The notes below the pieces were generated by a model. The model had not been told where the DNA came from and did not search any database. It was given only the letters and a program-made list of their open reading frames with translations. A stretch of 64,000 nt of DNA from Pinisolibacter aquiterrae (GTDB lineage Bacteria; Pseudomonadota; Alphaproteobacteria; Rhizobiales; Ancalomicrobiaceae), in assembly GCF_019160155.1 (NCBI RefSeq), contig NZ_JAFNIH010000019.1:62001-126000 (forward strand), read 5' to 3'. The number at the start of each line of letters is the position of its first letter. Position 1 is the stretch's first letter. The position numbers and the translations under genes are program-made. Below, piece by piece: positions 60,105-64,000 of the stretch.

Positions 60105-60776
60105 TCAGATCGCCGGATCGATCGCCTCGCCGGCCGCTTCCGCCGTGGCGGTCGTCTCGCGCTTGCCGGGACGGCAACGCGTCAGGATCGACCGGCATCG
60201 CGCCCGGACCCGGCCCGTCCGCTCCGCCAGCCGCCCGAGCCGGTCGAGCGCCGCGTCGAGCGCCGCCATGGTCTTGGGCAGACCCGCCTCGGCATCGGCG
60301 AAGAAGGTCGGCGCCAACCGCACCAGCGCCGCCGACAGCGCCGCCGCCTTGGCCGCGCCGTAAGGACCGTTCGCCGAGACGCCCGAGGCCTCGAGGATCC
60401 ACGCCTGCGAGCCGATCAGGAGGCGGGCGAGATGGACGGCGAGCACCGGATCGCGCCGCGCCGACCGGGCGAGCCCCTCGAGCCCCGGCCGATGCGGCGC
60501 CAAGAGGTCGTAGCGCCGCATCAGCGCGTCGAGCAGCCGATCCTTGATCGGCTCGCCCGCCATCGCCGGATCGTCGCCCTCGAGCACGGCGACGTCGATG
60601 CGCCGGGTGAAACCGGAGAGAATGTCGAGCGGCCCCTCGTAGGCCCGCCGCAGATCGGCGAGCGGCACGCCGGCCCGCGTCGCGACGTCGACGAGGCGGA
60701 CGTCGCGAAAGGGCGTCTCGGCGAGAAGCCCGAGCAGGGCCTCCTCGGCACGGCGGGTCGGACCATCGTCGTTCAT
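60105..60776 (-). CDS. TetR-like regulator
   Basis: A 223-residue protein with a TetR-type fold. The helix-turn-helix is degenerate but recognisable: LLAETPFRDVRLVDVATRAGVPLADLRRAYEG (about 16-47), then LDILSGF. The C-terminal domain is helical and Ala/Leu-rich without further motifs, and the extreme C-terminus is Arg-rich. Its target and ligand are unknown. It converges exactly with the kinase gene: the kinase stop codon ends at 60104 and this gene ends at 60105. Confidence 0.75.
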   Translation of the reverse strand: MNDDGPTRRAEEALLGLLAETPFRDVRLVDVATRAGVPLADLRRAYEGPLDILSGFTRRIDVAVLEGDDPAMAGEPIKDRLLDALMRRYDLLAPHRPGLEGLARSARRDPVLAVHLARLLIGSQAWILEASGVSANGPYGAAKAAALSAALVRLAPTFFADAEAGLPKTMAALDAALDRLGRLAERTGRVRARCRSILTRCRPGKRETTATAEAAGEAIDPAI

Positions 60777-60852
60777 CGCGGCCTCCTGAAGTCGGTCCCC
60801 GTCGATATGGGGTGCCGGCCGCTCGCCCGCCAGTCCCTGCCCGAGGCGTCGC

Positions 60853-61395
60853 TCAGAACCGCCAACGCTGATCGGTGAGCGAGCCGTTGGGATTGCGCCC
60901 GCTGGTCTCGCAGTCCCAGAGCAGGAGCGGCGCTCCGTTGTTCGTGCCGGGCGCCCCGGAGACGTCGATGCACTTCATCGAATATTGATTGACGATCGAA
61001 CCGTCGTCGCGCGTGAACCACATCTGATCGCTCGGCTGCCCGTTCGGCGACCGTTCGTTGAATTCGCACTTGGCGAGGATCAGGCGACTGCCGTTCGCCG
61101 TGCCCGGTTGTCCTTTGACGTCGAGGCAGAGACCGGAGAGGACGTTGCGAATGAAACCGCCCTTCACCCACTCCCAACGCTGATCGGTGACGGCGCCGTT
61201 CATGCTGCGCCCACGGGTCTCACAGTCCCACAATTGAAGAGCCGTGCCCTGCGCGGTGCCGGGCTGCCCGGGTACGTCGATGCACCTGTTGGACAGGAGA
61301 TTGACGATCGGCCGGCCCTGAGCGAGGGCCGCCGATGCGCCGAGCGCGAGAACCACGAAGGCGCAGGCGGCGGCCAGAACCGAGAACGAACGCAT
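60853..61395 (-). CDS. Secreted ricin-B lectin (beta-trefoil)
   Basis: A 180-residue exported protein with a signal peptide (MRSFSVLAAACAFVVLALGASAALA, then QG). The mature 155 residues form one ricin-B domain: three clear repeats, each with an S-x-x-C-(I/L)-D-V segment (SNRCIDVPGQPG, SGLCLDVKGQPG, SMKCIDVSGAPG), an LxLWDCE or LILAKCE strand, and a QxW-type end (DQRWEW, DQMWF, DQRWRF). It is more regular than the lectin-like protein at 55699-56163. It is divergently arranged with the VHL-like gene across 244 bp, so both may share regulation. Confidence 0.9.
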   Translation of the reverse strand: MRSFSVLAAACAFVVLALGASAALAQGRPIVNLLSNRCIDVPGQPGTAQGTALQLWDCETRGRSMNGAVTDQRWEWVKGGFIRNVLSGLCLDVKGQPGTANGSRLILAKCEFNERSPNGQPSDQMWFTRDDGSIVNQYSMKCIDVSGAPGTNNGAPLLLWDCETSGRNPNGSLTDQRWRF

Positions 61396-61639
61396 CAGAC
61401 TGTCTCCCGACGATCGAGACCCCGAGGGCGCGCGCGACGATCCGGCGTTCCCGTGCCTCACGCACGATCCCGACATGACGCGAGTTCGAACATACGTAAA
61501 ATGACGCAGATCGCGTCCCCGAGCCGGGTCGCGGGGTTGCCACGGGCCCGAAGACCACGTTACCTCTCTCTAGGGAAGATTGCGTATGCGACGTAGAGGC
61601 ATCGCGGCGTTTTCGCGCGAGAAGCGAAGGGAGAGAACC

Positions 61640-61993
61640 ATGAAGTTCGGGATCGCATCGGCCGCCACCTGCCTGATCCTCGCCGCCGTGTCGCAGGAGG
61701 CGGCCGCCGCCGGTCGCAATTGCCCCGCGCCCGGCACCGAGCGCTCGACGAACAGCTCGACCAAGGTCGTGCTGCACTTCGCCAATTCGAGCAATCGCGC
61801 GGCCAAGCTCTATTGGCTCGACTATCAGGGCGTCCGCCAGTTCTACAAGGAGCTGAAGCCCGGCCAGGACTATAAGCAGCCCTCCTACATGACCCATCCC
61901 TGGATCGCCGTCGACCCGAAGGGCGACTGCATCGACGGCGTCATGAAGGCGCACCAACCGGGCGAGAACGTCATGGAATTCTTCGGGGACTGA
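61640..61993 (+). CDS. Secreted protein with von Hippel-Lindau (VHL) beta domain
   Basis: A 117-residue exported protein. A signal peptide (about 1-24, ending AAAA) is followed by a single VHL-type beta domain (about 40-110). Compared from memory with human pVHL, residues 47-88 align without gaps to pVHL 76-117. All five residues of the hydroxyproline pocket are identical: Trp59, Tyr69, Ser82, His86 and Trp88 match pVHL Trp88, Tyr98, Ser111, His115 and Trp117. Asn49, Ser51, Arg53, Gly64, Leu72, Pro74, Gly75 and Tyr83 also match. Two mature cysteines (Cys28, Cys97) could form a disulfide. There is no alpha domain, so no Elongin contact. Role unknown; binding of hydroxyproline or a similar ligand outside the cytoplasm is an inference. 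Confidence 0.88.
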   Translation: MKFGIASAATCLILAAVSQEAAAAGRNCPAPGTERSTNSSTKVVLHFANSSNRAAKLYWLDYQGVRQFYKELKPGQDYKQPSYMTHPWIAVDPKGDCIDGVMKAHQPGENVMEFFGD

Positions 61994-62022
61994 CCCCGCG
62001 ACGCGAAGAACCCCGAACGCGA

Positions 62023-62052
62023 AGAACCCGGAGCCGCGAGGCCCCGGGTTCT
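62023..62052 (-). terminator. Hairpin downstream of prs
   Basis: A 9-bp stem AGAACCCGG / CCGGGTTCT with a 12-base loop lies 32 bases after the prs stop codon on the minus strand. The T-run is weak (TTCGCGTTC). It also follows the VHL-like gene on the plus strand and may serve both. Confidence 0.65.
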
Positions 62053-62083
62053 CGAAGATCGCGATCGTGGCGGCGGGGCCCGA

Positions 62084-63016
62084 TCAATCGAACAGGCTCG
62101 ACACCGACTTTTCCTGCGCGGTGCGGGCGATCGCCTCGCCGAGCAGCGGCGCGATCGACAGGACGCGGATGTTGGAGGCCGCCCGGACCGCGTCGGTCGC
62201 CTGGATCGAATCGGTGATGACCAGCTCCTTCAGCGCCGAGGAGGTGATGCGGGTGACCGCGCCGCCCGACAGTACGCCGTGGGTACAATAGGCGGAGACG
62301 TCCTTGGCGCCGCGCTTCAGGAGCGCCTCGGCGGCGTTGCAGAGGGTGCCGCCCGAATCGATGATGTCGTCGACCAGGATGCAGGAGCGTCCCTCGACGT
62401 TGCCGATGACGTTCATCACTTCCGATTCGCCCGGCCGCTCGCGGCGCTTGTCGACGATGGCGAGTTGGGCGTCGATGCGCTTGGCGAGCGCGCGGGCGCG
62501 CACCACGCCGCCGACGTCCGGCGAGACCACCATGACGGTGCCCGGCGCGTAGCGTTCCTTGATGTCGCGCATCATCACCGGCGCGGCATAGAGATTGTCG
62601 GTCGGGATGTCGAAGAAGCCTTGGATCTGCCCGGCGTGGAGATCGAGCGTCAGAACGCGGTCGGCGCCGGCATGGGTGATCAGATTGGCGACGAGCTTGG
62701 CGGAGATCGGCGTGCGCGGACCCGGTTTGCGGTCCTGGCGGGCGTAGCCGAAATAGGGCAGCACCGCGGTGATCCGCTTGGCCGAGGATCGACGCAGCGC
62801 GTCGGTCATGATCAGGAGTTCCATCAGGTGGTCGTTGGCCGGATAGCTCGTCGACTGAATGACGAACGTGTCCTCACCGCGCACGTTCTCCTGGATTTCG
62901 ACGAAGATCTCCTGATCGGCGAACCGCTTGACCGAACAGGCCGACAGCGGGATCTCGAGATACTTGGCGATCTCTCCGGCCAGCACTCGGTTCGAATTGC
63001 CGCAGACGAGCTTCAT
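62084..63016 (-). CDS. prs: Ribose-phosphate pyrophosphokinase
   Basis: A 310-residue class I PRPP synthetase that makes PRPP for purine, pyrimidine, histidine and NAD synthesis. It has the flexible-loop and metal sites [16 protein letters not shown], the regulatory-flexible loop [59 protein letters not shown] and the PRPP loop [15 protein letters not shown] 63016 gives the standard N-terminus KLVCGNSN; a preceding ATG would add four residues. Its position near pgeF matches many rhizobial genomes. Confidence 0.97.
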   Translation of the reverse strand: MKLVCGNSNRVLAGEIAKYLEIPLSACSVKRFADQEIFVEIQENVRGEDTFVIQSTSYPANDHLMELLIMTDALRRSSAKRITAVLPYFGYARQDRKPGPRTPISAKLVANLITHAGADRVLTLDLHAGQIQGFFDIPTDNLYAAPVMMRDIKERYAPGTVMVVSPDVGGVVRARALAKRIDAQLAIVDKRRERPGESEVMNVIGNVEGRSCILVDDIIDSGGTLCNAAEALLKRGAKDVSAYCTHGVLSGGAVTRITSSALKELVITDSIQATDAVRAASNIRVLSIAPLLGEAIARTAQEKSVSSLFD

Positions 63017-63158
63017 CGGATGCCTCACGACGGAAACGACGGGAGAGGCGGTTCCCCGCCCGCCCCCGTCTGAACGCGACGCCCCTCGGGCGCCCTGGGA
63101 TGGCCGGCCTTTTATCGAGTTTGCGGCGGCGCGTAAACCGCGACCTCGCCGGCAAGGC

Positions 63159-63704
63159 TCATCGCCGGCTGCGATTGAGCCATGCCTGAATGTCGCGCGC
63201 CGAGCGCTTGGCCAGCCGGGTCTGCACGTCGCCGTCGACCGCGCCCCACGGGTCGCCGTCGGCGCCCCCCGCCACGTCCTGGCCGACGATGCGATGCACC
63301 GGCGTCCCCGCGGCGTCGTAGATGTCGTAGGTGTAGAGGATCGTCGAGGAGGTCGAATGGCCGAGCGCGACGAAGTGGCCCTGGATGCGCCACGTCGCCG
63401 GATCCTCCAGCCGATGGACCAGATCGATGTTGGCGGCGGCCGCCTCGGTGCGGAAGCTGCGATAGATCGCGTCGCCGATCGTCACGGGAATGCCGCTGAA
63501 GGGCAGCATCTGCACCGTCTCGCGGCCCGCCGGCGGCGCCTCGCGCAAGGGGGCGAGACGAATGCGGCCGGAGAGCGTCGCCCCGGCCTGTTCGAGCGCC
63601 GACTGATCGCTGCATCCGGCGACCAGCGTCAGACCGAGCGCGACGAGGCCGGCGCGCGCGAGGGTACGCGGAAGACGAAGGCCGAGGGGACGGAAGGACA
63701 GCAT
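63159..63704 (-). CDS. Hypothetical lipoprotein
   Basis: A 181-residue predicted lipoprotein. After a short basic start, a hydrophobic [11 protein letters not shown] is a lipobox with Cys about 28 residues in. The mature part contains a compact beta-rich domain: [58 protein letters not shown], and a C-terminal [19 protein letters not shown]. This resembles a family of alphaproteobacterial lipoproteins with no assigned role, found beside pgeF and prs. ATG 63704 is chosen because it places the lipobox at the N-terminus. Confidence 0.8.
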   Translation of the reverse strand: MLSFRPLGLRLPRTLARAGLVALGLTLVAGCSDQSALEQAGATLSGRIRLAPLREAPPAGRETVQMLPFSGIPVTIGDAIYRSFRTEAAAANIDLVHRLEDPATWRIQGHFVALGHSTSSTILYTYDIYDAAGTPVHRIVGQDVAGGADGDPWGAVDGDVQTRLAKRSARDIQAWLNRSRR

Positions 63705-63813
63705 CGCTTGGGCGCCTCGTCGGACGATGGGGGTTCCGCGCCTGTCTAGCCGGAAACCGAGCCTCGGTCCAGAAATCATGGCCTCGTCGGCACCGCGCCG
63801 ACGAGCCCGAACC

Positions 63814-64000
63814 TCACGCCACCAGAGCGATCGCCGAGACCAGCCGCCCGTAATCGGGCTCGCCGCGATGGGTCGTGCGCCGATAGGAGAAGAACCGCTC
63901 CTCCTGCGCATAGGTGCAGAGCGCCAGATCGCCGGCCGCGCCGACCCCGGCCTCGGCGAGCCGCAGCGCGATGAAGGCCGGCAGATCGAACATCGCATGG
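63814..64000 (-). CDS. pgeF: PgeF (YfiH/laccase-domain) family protein, 3' part only
   Basis: Only the last 61 codons are inside the window; the start lies beyond the right edge. The segment reads MFDLPAFIALRLAEAGV, then a Cys in LALCTYAQEERFFSYRR and the end THRGEPDYGRLVSAIAL. These are the C-terminal marks of the peptidoglycan-editing PgeF / multicopper-oxidase-like YfiH family. Members remove wrongly added serine from muropeptide precursors or act on purine nucleosides. The zinc-binding Cys is present in the visible part. Confidence 0.88.
   Translation of the reverse strand, partial: HAMFDLPAFIALRLAEAGVGAAGDLALCTYAQEERFFSYRRTTHRGEPDYGRLVSAIALVA

Overview
The window is chromosomal DNA of a GC-rich alphaproteobacterium, most likely order Hyphomicrobiales (Rhizobiales). 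The grounds are the strong C/G third-position bias, Omp25/31-type outer-membrane barrels, alphaproteobacterial families (DUF2336, DUF6481, DUF3775, DUF1176), the order SDR-uvrC-pgsA-moaD-moaE, and the tRNA-Glu(CTC) sequence. Genus and species cannot be fixed from sequence alone. There is no rRNA operon, CRISPR array, integrase, transposase or replication origin. The one tRNA is at 22763-22837.

Layout. 1-4063: a minus-strand signalling operon (HD-GYP response regulator, periplasmic SUOX-fold protein, hybrid histidine kinase cut by the window edge). 4427-8752: a TetR regulator and the two subunits of a biotin-dependent acyl-CoA carboxylase, probably methylcrotonyl-CoA carboxylase, with a TetR-type palindrome in the promoter. 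9448-14165: a minus-strand ABC importer operon with a HAD phosphatase as last gene. 14681-17272: aconitase B. 17424-18700: a repeat element and an AT-richer islet with one DUF2971 gene. 18799-22580: patatin-like lipoprotein, an extremely His-rich protein, a NikR-like regulator lacking the nickel ligands, and succinate-semialdehyde dehydrogenase. 22763-25336: tRNA-Glu and three little-known proteins. 25425-31182: an ArsR/methyltransferase-metF-metH operon with a clear promoter/operator. 31292-44918: exopolysaccharide glycosyltransferase, EF-G-like GTPase, CNNM transporter, GT87, aspartate aminotransferase, SemiSWEET, FkbM methyltransferase, several small proteins, a Gly/Arg-rich cold-shock protein and RlmJ. 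45026-49530: secreted proteins (RNase T2, DUF1176 and others), GST and two outer-membrane barrels. 49865-55128: pteridine-reductase-like SDR, uvrC, a nuclease-like gene, pgsA, moaD, moaE. 55236-61993: secreted proteins including two ricin-B-like lectins and a VHL beta-domain protein, with ilvE and a MarR-OmpR-EnvZ type operon between them. 62084-64000: prs, a lipoprotein and the end of a PgeF-family gene.

How the genes work together. Several groups form functional units: Leu/terpenoid acyl-CoA carboxylation under a TetR repressor; the methionine cycle (MetH, MetF) under a fused ArsR/SAM-methyltransferase regulator; molybdopterin synthase subunits MoaD/MoaE with a pteridine-reductase-like SDR nearby; and a three-gene MarR/response-regulator/kinase operon joined by ATGA overlaps.

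The most striking item is a small secreted protein at 61640-61993. It aligns without gaps to the beta domain of the human von Hippel-Lindau protein over the hydroxyproline pocket, and all five pocket residues are identical. It is divergent from a secreted ricin-B lectin gene. The NikR-like regulator beside a 39% histidine protein and the Gly/Arg-rich cold-shock protein also deserve attention.
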